NCBI GenBank assembly: GCA_964030785.1
Contig: OZ034971.1
Location: forward strand, 32,245,804-32,309,803
Length of the DNA: 64,000 nucleotides
Source of the DNA: Siderastrea siderea
Taxonomy: Eukaryota; Cnidaria; Anthozoa; Scleractinia; Rhizangiidae
Direction: 5' to 3'
Below are positions 1 through 12,800 of the stretch, piece by piece. How positions within the stretch are numbered: position 1 is the stretch's first letter; every line of letters begins with the position of its first letter. The position numbers and the translations under genes are program-made. The notes beneath the pieces are model-generated. The model was not told the origin of the DNA and did not search any database. It saw nothing but the letters and a program-made list of their open reading frames with translations.

Positions 1-669
1 AAAAAGATGATTGCGAGTGATATTATTCATGTACATATTCTCGCTCCCTTCTGCAGTTGCAGAGTCAAGTAATACTTTTCTATAAATGTATCATTATTGA
101 GCAGTAGATCCCATTCGTGCTGTTTATTGTGCTGTACAAGGTAATGATACCTTTTGTATCTGTGATTGAAATCCTGAACTGTGTCCATTCAGTTGAAAGC
201 TACTGAGCAGTACTTGTGTTTGGGGTGCAGTTATTAATATTATGATCTACAAATTGGTTTTCTTTTAGTATGTTAGTAGAATTGCGCAGGGAGACCATTC
301 TACAGTAGAACTACATGTATAATAATACACCACAATATACTACAATACACTTATATTACAATAATATATCTCTGTTACAGTTGACTGTTATAGTAAAGGG
401 ATCTATAGAGTCCCTCGTCACTTGTGTTAGCAAAACATTTATGTGTAAGTTAAATTGTATTGAGTAATGGAAGCAAATAAGGTTGTAGTTGAAGTTGAAC
501 CTCACCATCTCGAGTCCCAGACATCTTGAATCCTCCACTCTCTTGAACCAAAACTCATTTACATTTTAAAACTAACCAGTCCAGCTTAAACTTAACCAGC
601 TCACAGAATTGCATAATTGGTTGAAAACCGGTAATAAACTCATTACTTATTTTCTTAATAAATTTATAG
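1..669 (+). other. UBR3 intron, 5' part of window
   Basis: AT-rich DNA with no convincing exon. I looked for the Cys-rich core of the UBR box in all + frames and did not find it. The interval is therefore taken as intron, and the gene's start is outside the window. No promoter is called. Confidence 0.6.
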
Positions 670-812
670 GTTTTGTCATCGTCATGGAACAAAGGATACA
701 GCAGTCTCCAGAACACCACCTCCAGAACTTTTAGCCATGGCTCAAATTGTTGTTCCAAGGTTGTGTATGAGACTGCAGCAACAGTTAAAAGAGCTGGATC
801 CTTACACAATAG
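670..812 (+). CDS. UBR3: UBR3 exon 1 of window: end of the UBR box
   Basis: First exon visible. It starts after an AG at 668-669 in the middle of a codon and opens with FCHRHG, the last zinc ligands of the UBR-box zinc finger (Cys and His). [17 protein letters not shown] stretch follows, the start of the helical body. The bulk of the UBR box must be in an exon upstream of the window, since no matching Cys-rich frame is seen in 1-669. The exon ends in phase 1 and joins 1947 to make an Asp codon. Confidence 0.88.
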
Positions 813-3800
813 GTTTGTTCAATTTTAAATGTTCTTTAACTGTTAATTGTACATAAACTGAAGCAATTTTGTATAGATGTTCAGATCTAATTCACCCTTT
901 AAGCCCCAATACATGTATCAACATGCATCACTTTCTCCTCACTGTATATGTACAATTTATCTGTATGTGTATACATACTACTGAACAGACACATGGCAAC
1001 TTGGAATCTATTTGTTAAATATATGTACGTAATATGGTATTAGTTGAGAGAATGTGATCATACATCAGGACATTTTTTCTATGGTGATCATTTTCCTTAT
1101 TCTCTTAACTGTGTGTTTTATCACAGAGTGAAATTGTAAGGAGAAATTACAGTACTAGAATAAGATACTTGTCACTATTGGGGCTTGCATTTGGCTTGAG
1201 TGGTTAAAAGTGTGAGAATAGGCATGAGAATGACTCTTCAAATCTACCTGTATTGTACCTGCATTTGATAATCATGTTCTACAACTTGTACATCAATCTG
1301 ATTCCTTGACCCTTCATTTTTAACCTGTACTTTTTAGGCCGCAAACATGATTGGCTTAAGATTCGAAAGTTATACTCATAGTCAGTGTCATATTCACTCT
1401 ACAATCTAAGGGGTTAACAAATTGAATTCATGTTGAATTGATATATAGGGAGTGGGTAACCACAGGACACCCATTATTATTTTGTGACCATGGGTGAATG
1501 ATCATTTATCGATCACGATTCACCTTTGCTCCATGAATAACCAACAAACAGGGCTCGTACGGGTCATTGGAAAGTCATGGAAAGTGAAGTTCATTGTGCC
1601 AATACATTTAGCAGTGTTTTTGTCATGAATGAAAAACCAAGAAGAGGAGATTAGAGGGTCACAAAATGGAACTAGTTCACAGTCTTTCAAAACAAATGGT
1701 CCAATTTGGGCCTGGAAAACATTTTTAAAAGATCATGGAAAAGGTCCTGGAAATTCCTTGAATTTTGAAATCTTAAAAGGGTATAAACCCTGAGCAAATC
1801 ATGTTTCAAAAACCCAGGAATGCACACAACAGACTGAGTGCCACCAGAGTGGCACTCAGTAGAGTGCCACCAGACTTACATGTAACAGTATCAACTAAAG
1901 GTAAACTCTTCACTTGGCCCCTATTAATTTTTTTGTTTCTTCTCAGATCCAGTATCTGATGACATGAGTGATGCAGAGGTCCTTGTGAATTTTCTTGTAC
2001 GATTATGTGACACCAACACCATGAAAACCATAGCTGCTGAGTCATTGATGATGAAAATCATAGATGTAGAAAGAACGTTTAAAGAAAGGAAGCTATCCTC
2101 TACAGCTTCCTCATCACTTCAGAGTACAACACATCCATCAGTTGACAGAATGGACAGCTCAAGTTCTTTCTCAAGTGTTTTGTCATCAGACAGTATGGAT
2201 GAAATTGTTAATAGAACTTTCTTGGACTTTTTGATGGACTTTGTGACACAGTTTGAGTTCCCACAGAAAATAGTGACATTTCTTCTTCATCTTCTGCCAA
2301 ATACAGAATACAAGGTACATGTACACTGTACTGTTAACCCTTTAGGCCCCAAACTGAAAATTTATAATTATTCTCCTTACCATTCTCCGTGCATTTCTTA
2401 TGGAACTACATGTAGTAGGGAGAATTTGTCTAAATTCCAAGACATCTTAGCCTTGGTGAACACTTCCTTTATTCTCGTCAATTGAATAAATGAACATGTA
2501 GTGATGATGTAAAGAGAATTTAATTTTTGTCAATGTTAGGGCTTAAAGGGTCAATTGATTTTATGGTTGTACAGTAGTTTAAAACTGGTAGGACTGTAAA
2601 TTGCATAACTGCTGGCTCTTTTAATTTATTCACTTTAAACAAATTAATTTTTTTTGGACGAGTGAATTTTACTTTTGGACAACCAAATTCTTAGCGGCAC
2701 TTGTCCAATGGACAAGTACACGAGTTTTTTGCCCTGACTGGTTTGAAAAATTTCAAACCCTAACCATTTATGATCATTACCAACATTCTCATGGTCATGT
2801 AGTGAGTGATACAGTCATGTATTGTAAGGAGAAGTTAAATATTGACCACTGGATACTGGGGAGAAGCATTGCATAGTGCTTCAAGTAATGGATGCATAGG
2901 AGACTAAGCTCTCTAAGTTGTGACTTACATGTACGTGACATGTTTGAACCTGCTATTTTTAGTGCTTACTATGCTGGCGCTTCTTGGATCAAAGTCTGGA
3001 GCAGAGAAACATTTTAATTTATTCTTCTTATCTGACTTGTTATTGTTGCACTCAGGTTTCATTTTATGCTGGATCTAAAATTTCAAAAGAATCACAACTT
3101 TTACATGCATAGCACTTGATGGTCAGAACCCTCAATTTCCCCAAGCATAATTTTACCATGTAGTTTGTCACCGTATATTGTATCTTGATTTTATTTCTTT
3201 CATGTAAGGAAATAAAAACACTGTTCAGCCTTGGCTCAACTCACCACTCCACTTTTTTGCAACAGGAGGCATTTACCAGAGTATTCTGTCAGTATAATAA
3301 TAATTATTAAAAACTGGACTAGGTATATTGGATTTCTAGCATTTTGATTGGCTGAACGGAGCTAGGCTATCAGCTCATATACCTGCTGCGACAAATACGG
3401 TCAATGAACACTCAACAACAAAGTGAGCTGAAAGTTTTTCCTCGCGAGCAACCCGACGAGAAAAATGGACAAGAAAAAATCACTTGGCAGCGAATTTAAA
3501 TTAAGCAGAAATTCCAACATCGTCACCAAAAAGCATCACCAACAGCGTCATCTAACACAAGTCAAAATTGTTTGAAGAAACTGCGCAGAAATAGAAATTT
3601 AAGCATTAAGCGTCGTGTTTACAATTAATTTCTTTCATCGATCGTCACGTCGATCATTGAAATTGAACACGGTAGGTTTTATCAGGAAAGCTTTCCACTT
3701 CAAAATATCAAGACAAGACATAAAATAAAACAGCGAAATGGGGCAGGTGCATTTAATAAAAACTATCACACATTCATGGCGAGTCGGTGCGAAAATCATG

Positions 3801-6800
3801 AAGCAGTCTAAGCAAGTACTAAAAAAATACAGCGGCAAACTACCAAGAAGGAAGGAAGGGCGAGATTGTTTTCGCCTTTAACACGCAAAATTGACACTGG
3901 TTTACCTGCACTCGTTGTAGCTCTGTGTTCCAGCAGGTCCAAATGCTCAGATAGAAATTGGATGCCATGTAAACGGAGTTGAATCGCTTTTCCAGTTGTT
4001 TGAATGTTGTTTTTAAGCTTGCCATTCCGCCATTCCGTCCGCAACCTCTAAACCGAGAACAACTGCATGTTGCACTTTGCATTTAACAAACTATGATGGT
4101 GACTTCTAATGTTCCTCACTACAGTAATCTTGCTTCTGAGCTGCATGGAAATTGCCTCTTCCAGTTCAAATTTGTTCTGTCTTCAGTTCGATGAAACACG
4201 CACATGATGGCTCCGTTGTGCGAACAGATCACAAACTTGTTCAGTTTCAACTCCAGCAGCTAATATGGTGAAATTGTACAGCTTCAATCCGCTTTGAACG
4301 ATGATAACAACAATGTTTCAGGAAAAATCAAACAGGTACCATATTTCAAAGCCAATAATTAGAAGATTTCTTTCCAAAACTTGTGCTACTTTGTTCACTT
4401 TCGAGCAGTTTTCATTGATTCATTCAGCTTTGCAATGAAACGCTGCAACACTTCGCAAGGTTTTGGCGCCTTTTTCGTTCAGTCATGTGAGCGATTCTTG
4501 TTCCGTTTAAATTTCTTTTCTCATTTTTCCCGTTCTTTCTTGACTTTTTTTCTAATAGTGGTTAAGTTTTTAATAAAACAATTATTCTACTCGGACTTGC
4601 TGGATATCAAATGATTATAACCAACTCGGCGCTACGCGCCTCGTTGGTTATCTATCATTCGATATCCAGCGCGCCCTCGTAGAATAATTGTTAATTATAC
4701 CTATAATTATACCGTCCTATAATTATACCTATAATTATACCTTGTAGTTTGTCATTGTACATTGTATCTTGATTTTATTTCTTTCATGTAAGGAAATAAA
4801 AACACTGTTCAGCCATAGCTTAACTCACCACTCCACTTTTTTTCCAACAGGAGGCATTTACCAGAGTATTCTGTCAGTATTATCAGAAAATAGCCAAAGC
4901 ACTACTAAATAGTGACTCCCGCAGTGTGGAACAGTTATCAAACCGTGTGGTGCATGTCAGTGTTCAGTTGTTTAGTAACAAGATTCTGGCAGAGAAAGTA
5001 GTACGTGAGCAGAATCTTCTTCATATTATGGTGAAGGTTTTACATGACATGGCAAGACCATCTCTGTTCGCTTTTAGGAGAGGAGGTATAGCATTGGTCA
5101 ATTTTTTTTTTTGCAGCTGGTAATATTAATCTTTCACCTCCTACATGTTATAGGTAGCCAAATAGGCCATTTCCGAGTTGTCTTGTGCCCCATTTTCAAA
5201 GCGAGTCTTAATGCACTTTGTAACCTTTTATATGAAAACGAGTTTTATTTGCATGTGAATGAAAACTCATTTTCATTGTGAAAAGCGGTGCACCAAGACT
5301 CGCTTTGAAAAAGAGGTACAAGACAACTTGGAAATGGCCTATTGCTACAATGTATTTGTGGCAGGTTCAAGAACAAATAATAAAAAGTAAGTTGGAAGAG
5401 ACTGAAGGAATAAATGGTAATACAGCAGAATCCTGATAACTCAAACCTATTTGAGACATTGAGAAATACAAAACTGTATAAGACATATCAAGATTCTATA
5501 GTTAGAACCAAAGGTTAGAACCATTAATATTTTATTATATAGACAAGAGTGTTTTAGTGGAAAGTAGACCACTCGTAAAGTTCATACGAAACTTCATCCG
5601 GGACTTGAGTGGTGTATTTTCCATATCCTCACTAGTGAAGATATCGATGACGTCATTTCCTGCTTTTACACTGTTGTTTGTGCAAAACTACTCTTGTCTA
5701 TGTAATAAAAAGAAAATTACACGGTGACTTGAAGATATGAATTTTATTTTCTTGTGGTGAAAAACAATATTTTACTCACTCGCTGCACTCGTTCGTAAAA
5801 TATTTGTTTTTACCACTCGAAAATAAAATTCATATCTTCACACCGCCGTGTAACATCCTCCATGTATTGTGACACAGGTTTTACTTTTTGTAGCTCAGTA
5901 AGTATAGAAGCAGTCTGCAGAGACTTTGGTAAGAAATCCTATACTACATCCTGCAGGAGCATGTAATATCCCACAGGATCATACCTACGGTTCTAAATGG
6001 CAGTAAGCCTTATCATGTTTTATGGCACTCTACTTGGGATTTTGTAAAATCTTTCAAGGTCCTTCACAAGAACCTATTTAGGATTCCATAGGATGGTGTA
6101 GAATACTACAAAGTCCTAAATAGGATTCTTCAAGGGAAAGAGAATCCTATTTAAAAAAGGATCCTCCAAGATCTTATAAGCTACTAAGATCCTGCAGTAT
6201 AGGATTTTACCAGGGGAGACAGATTGGTCGCTAGATACACAGGTTTTTGGACTCACTGCTTTTGTAAAAAATGTCTGGACCTTCAACCAGATTAGTAGCC
6301 TCACGTGCAGATGTACTTTGGCCTTGTTGGCCACATATATGCATTTCTTTTCCACAAAATGGAAGGAGTATGTGACAAGCACAAAGAATAGCTCAGTTGT
6401 CTGGACTTAGTGGGAATGCTGAAAGTAATCTAGATACATGTAATCAAGAGTCCAGATAACCAAGAAGAATGAATCTTTTCTTGACTGAGTTCATCAACAA
6501 ACATGATTTATGTGGTACTGTAGTTGTTTTCAGAGGAAACCATATTCACAAGTGGCTTAATCGAAAGAGCTACATGCCTGACTGCTGAGAAAAGGCCCAG
6601 TAATCTTTTAGTTTGGATTATTTGGGTTTGACTGTACTGTCTCTGACAGCATGGGGATAGAAAGAACCACTGAATATGCAACCGATCAAAGCAGTAGCTG
6701 CCTTGTGATTAACCAGGAAGTTGAATTGATTTTTTTTTTTTTGATTTTAACACAAACTTTATTTTTGGTTTACCACAGTACAATTACAATACAATGATAT

Positions 6801-9800
6801 TACACTGTACATGTAATTTACAATAACATAACATTACAATATAATACTTTATTACAACACATTATAATGCACTAATTGATGTCAGTCAGTGAATGACATC
6901 AATACAACAGCATATTAATTTACTAAAATTGAAAAACTAAACTCGTTTAATCTTGAGGTGTTATAGGGTTGTACAGTACCTTTAAACTCTGCTGACAAAC
7001 TCAGACAATCCCCTTTACGGATCGTTTTGTACAAATTCTAATAGTAAATACCAAACCAGTAAATAGTGTTTTTTGCATGCTCTGATTGGCTACTCAATCT
7101 CGGGGTAGAATCTGCTATTTGCATCCCGGCATTTTTCTGGATTTAGCGCGAGAGTTTTCCCTCATTTCATGGAAAAAAGGAACTATTTGGTGCTGGCTAT
7201 CCACTGGTATATACTAAAACAATTATTAGCCTCAGTGTCGGTGAAGAGTGGTAGATGTCTGCCTCGCCGCTTTGTGGTTCAGTAAATATCCACCACTATT
7301 CACCTCCACTTTGGTGAATAATAAATTATTGTTAATTATTTTCATGTTGTTTACAGACATAGAATCCAGCCATGATGTAGTGGACTGTGAAAGCCCTGCT
7401 CTAAGCAATCACTGCTACTGGCCAATAGTTAGTGACTTCATTAATGTTCTGTCACACAAGACAGTTGCCGAGATGTTCATGCTGAACCCTGATCTCATTA
7501 AGCAGTGGATGAAATTCATTGGACACTTGACAGGTGGGTTGGCACACATGCATGTGAAGGATCCACAAAATGTTGTACAACAGATTTCATTTACCCTTCA
7601 CATCTTTATTGTTGCAAATGTCATGGAAATTACCCACATGCCTGCTCCTGCAGAATAAAAATAAATATAACCTTTATTTGTACCCGGTATCTGTTAAAAC
7701 CATAGGTAGGCCTTGCAAAAAATATTGGGAAATTAAGCGGGATTACCAGGAGGTCACATTATGCAGCAGAAAAGGTCAGGGCTCGAAATGTACAGTCGCA
7801 AATGTGCAATTTGCGACTGGTCCGAGGACATTTGCTCCTAAAAAATAACTCAGGAGCAAATTTGCTCCTTCAACTCTTGGCCCATTTTCATAATAAATAC
7901 ATTTCCTGCTCCTTGTTAGACCAAATTTACTCCTAAAATTTTGGACCTAGGAGAAGAATTGCTCCTGGGAAAAAAATTTGATTTCAAGGCCTGGAAAAGG
8001 TCTGTTATGTGGCAAATTATGTGATTTCTTTGGAGAAGATTTCACATAGAACATGCGCTGTCTTTAGATTCACAACAGTATTGAAGATTTCAGTGGCTCT
8101 CCATGATGTTTCCAATGCTAAATAGCCTTAAATTAGCATTTTATGTTCGTTATTTTGTCCAGCTTGTGCATTTTTTATCAGTTATAAGATTTTTTATGGA
8201 TTATGCGATTGGATGTGATTCAAAATCAATTGTGCAAAATCGCACCATCGCATAATATCAGAAGCTTGTGGGGCCATGTAAATGAAATAAATTTATCGAA
8301 AGAAATAACAAACTGAACTTAACAAGTGAAAATCCTAACTGGCCGGAGGCAGACCAGTTGGCTATGGACAAGCATGGCGGAGGAGTTGAACTTGGACTAC
8401 CGAGAAACAACTCCAGCTAGGGGCCAGAGCGGGATTTGAAGCTAGGGCGACCGAGTTGAAATCCAGTGCCCTAAGCCACTCGGCCTTGCTGCCTCCACAG
8501 TTTGTTGTCCATGGGGGATCAAAATGTGTAAGGGACAGGTTTGAATCCCACAGGTCAAGGGCATTTTCTTTACCTCATGTGGACTAACTTTTCCTTACTA
8601 AGGCAGTGCTCAGTACATGTAGGAGATTAATGGGTTTCCTTTCAAGCACTTAAATCTACACTGCATAGTCTCTGATGTCTCAGTCAATGGATTTCTACCT
8701 TGGTCTTAAAATTTATTTCCAGTTGCATTTATGTAATTCTTTATTGCAGGAATGAACTTAAACAGCCGCAAACTGATGAGACATGTTGAGTTTGAGCCAA
8801 ACACCTACTACACAGCCTTCTCTGTGGAGCTAGAAGCTGCGTCCTCTCCCCTGTGGAGCTTCATTAACGCATGCACAGCACTGGTATGTTTGTGATTTGG
8901 GGTCAGTATTGTTATTATGGAAAGTAGATCAATTTAGTTACACATTGCCTGACTGCATATAATCCATGTTGAGTCTGAGCCAAATACCTGTTATACAGCC
9001 TTTTTTATGGAGTGGGTCTTAACTGACCGTCACCATGTTGAAGCTTTGGTGATGCATTATACGGACTGCTTAATACATGTTATATGCATGTTGGTTCCAG
9101 GTGCCTTGTATCAGTGTTATACCCCGGTAAATGTATTTGGTACAATGTGAACGATGTTGAGTTTTGTAACCTAATGTAGTACTAAAATAATGTAAATCTT
9201 CCTTCTAGAAAAATGTTCAGTGTGTTCAAAACATGATCAGCGGAGGTGTTGAAGCTCTTGAGAGGTGGTACAAGAAAGTTGGCAGCAAGGTCTGTATTTA
9301 AGAACGGTCCTTCCTTTTGTTACTGCACACCAGTCTGCGCATTTCAGGATAGACCGAGAAACTCAGGTTTCTTACCAACGGCACCTACTTATACACAGGT
9401 ATTTCTGTGTGGTTTGTGACTTAATGCAGGAAAAGCAAATCTTAGCACGGGCTGTTGGAATTCAAAAGAAAATTGGGGATAACCATGAATGTTCCAGAAA
9501 TATGTGAGCTTAGTGTTTGGAAAGAAAATGTCATACATATATTATGTTTATTAAAACTTTTTGGAATTATGGTTGCTCAGTTATCTCTGAAAAAAGACTT
9601 TGTTACCTTCAATTTTCTTTTTGGATTCCAGTAGCCCTTGCTAAGATCTGCTTTACCCTCATAGTCATAAACTGTGCAAAAATGCTTCTGTATTAGGAGG
9701 CACCATCCTTAGACCCCTTTAAGCCCAGATATAAAAATGCATATTCTCCTTACTGTTCTCCACACATTTCTTATGGAACTAGTAAGGAGAATTTGCCTAA

Positions 9801-12800
9801 ATATCAAGACATCTTATCCTTGGTGATCACTTCCTTTATTCTCATCACTTGAATGTTTGAACAAGTAGTGATAATGTAAAGAGAAATTTCATTTTCGTCA
9901 CTGTTAGGGCTTTACTTTTTAACAGTACCACATGCTGTACTATTGTTACTTGCATAAAGTTTTTGATTACTTTTTGAAGACTTTCTGACAACTCTTTAAC
10001 AACTTTTGTTGGCTTCTACGTATACTTAATCTGACCTATCAAATCCAACAACTATAAGAGGAGATGTGGTGAGTACACAAGGGAAACTCAAGCTGACCTT
10101 GCAGTTGTTTCATTTTAATTGGCAAGTTAAAATGGAAGGCACACTAAAAAAACATCTGTGTAACCCTTACATTTTCTTGTGCCATGCTCCTTTTTAGCCA
10201 ATAGGCAGCTTAAAGATTGGTTCCTGCTATGTACAGTTTGGGAAAAAGCAGATCTTAGCAAGGATTTTGGAATCCAAAAAGAAAATTGAAGATAGCCATG
10301 CATTTTTCAGAGATTAATTCTAAATTCCAACTCTTTTTTAACAAGTGGAAAGAAAGTTCTAGTGTGCAAAAAGAATGGAGATGAATATTGCCTATTTTCG
10401 CTTTTTAATTTCCCGCGTGCCACCATGTTGAATTTTTATGACGTCAAATGGTTGCTCAATTGTTTCAAACAAAAAAAGTTGCTCCTTGACAATAGCAGCA
10501 ACCATTTGATGTCATAAAAATTCAAAATGGCGGCACACAGGAAATTTAAAAGCAAAAATAGGCAATATTTATTTCCAATTTTTTTGCAAACGAAAACTTT
10601 CTTTCCACTTATTAAAAAAAAGAATTGGAATTTAGACTGCATTTCCAACAATTTAAGGTCAATTTGCTATGACAATGGAGGTTCCCTTTAAAACTTTCAT
10701 GCCAAGTCAAAGAAGTACTGGACAAATCTTTACCAGATGATTTTTTTTCAGCCTCAGCATGGAGAAGTAACATTCCATCTTCCTCTTCACCGTTACCTTG
10801 CTGCTTTTATCAGTCTGGTAAGGTTGCAAAGGTTCTTAGTTTTTGCTGCTGCTTTTTTCAGCTGATTGCTTTCATTATGATTTGGCAAAATAAGGAGACA
10901 ATTTATTTTCACCAATTTTTCTCTATCAGGCTGTGTCTCAGTTTGAAATCCCTCTAGAGCAAGTAGTTCCTTCACAACAGCTGCTCAGAAACATTTGTGA
11001 AGACCTATTACACATTCAGGTATTTTGAAGTTCTAGTGATAAAGGTTGTAATTAAATTTTCACCGCTAACTGACAAGAATGGCACTAGACACCTGCAATC
11101 TCGGACACTTTCACATAGATACGCCTGCCCAATGTTGACAAAATAAATACATGTATTGATTCACTCAACATTGAGGGGAAGGGAAAACCACAAATACAGG
11201 CAGGTGAATTGCAACTTTTACGAGAGGTGTTCCAGCACAATGTGTCCAAAATTGTGGGTGTTGAGAGACTGTGAGAAAAAAGATGTCTTTTTAGTTGACA
11301 GAAGGGCTCAAATCTTGTTTCTGATGGCCTGAACTACATGTATCAGGCTACATTTCTAAATCCTAGTATGTAGTTTAACTGTATTTGATTCAGGTGCCCC
11401 CTGATGAAGCAGAAAATTCCCCCAAAAAAATTCACCTGAAATAAATTTTGTAAATGTCACAAGAACTATAGATTTTGTGCTTATACCTAATGTAAATTCT
11501 GTAATCACAGGCTGCTATTTGTGAAATTCGTGCTGGTAGATGGGTGCGCAATGGATTACAGATTAGAAGTCAAGTGCGGTTGTATGTTGAGTGCCATTTC
11601 TGTAATTCAATGCAGGATTTGGATATTTTCCTGTTACAGGTTAGTTCTTATTGACTGATTAATGGATTTTTATTTTACCATCTTATTTTGTTGGAAAACT
11701 GATGTTTTATTATTTTGATTAATTCAAAAACAAGAATTTCACTCTCATACGCTCCACAACCCTTTACACCTGTCAAAAATCGATGTGTGCAGTTCCTCCC
11801 ATAATTTTGCAAAGAAAAATACGGACAAATGTGGAGGGTTTCCATAAAGAAATGTTCTTTTTGGCTTTCAAATAAAAATATTTCAAAGCAGAATTTTTAA
11901 CTTTTCTTAAAATAGCGCCCATTTAAAAATAAGAAATGGGGGTCACAGTTCTTATTTAGGAGAAAACATTCATTTTTTTCTCTGAACAGCTCAGTTCTAC
12001 CAAGGTCTGAACATGCACACACTCTTGCAAGTGCTAATGAGGCAAAAAATTATGTGCAGAAAGAATGCGCAATACAATTGAATGGAATCTCCTTAAACTA
12101 TAAATCCTAAAGCCGCTTAAGCTTTTTGTGTTGAGTATGGGTTCAAAATGAAGCAACTGTCATCCACAAGTTTTGCCGGAGTGAAATTCAGGTTTCTTTG
12201 AACATTTTATACCTCATTTTCAAATCAATTTTAAGCGTGTTAACATTTGAACCGAGTCAAACTTCAACAGTCTGAATAACTGGAAGTGACATGGTTTTTG
12301 CGTTTGACCATAATTGTGAACTCAGAACCAGAATCCGGGGTTCTTTGGTCACCAGATGGTTGCCTCTTGGGCTGTTTGTATTGGTTGCCAGTGCAAGCCA
12401 CCAATTCAAAAATTATAGTTTTCGATTATCCCATACTCTGGCCTGGCAACCATCCACTAAACCAAGTAGCAGCTGCAACCAAGGAGCCTTCTGGCTCTGG
12501 TTATGAGATTGCAAGACTTGTCAAAAGATGAATGAGCCTCAGTAAGATCACTCCTACATGTATCCACTGTTGAGTTGAAAGGCACCATGATGGCGACACT
12601 TCAGGTGAAAGGGCATCGCTTTTGGTACCTGAGGCATTTTCCAGACTGTCTTGGCATGATAATCAGAAAAAGAAGTTGTAGGCTTACATTATCTGGATAC
12701 AATTGATTATTCTCTGCCTATGGTATTTGACTGGGTTATCACAGATGCAGTATGATAGCATTCCTATTCACACTATGGTACATGTCATTATGTTATAGGT

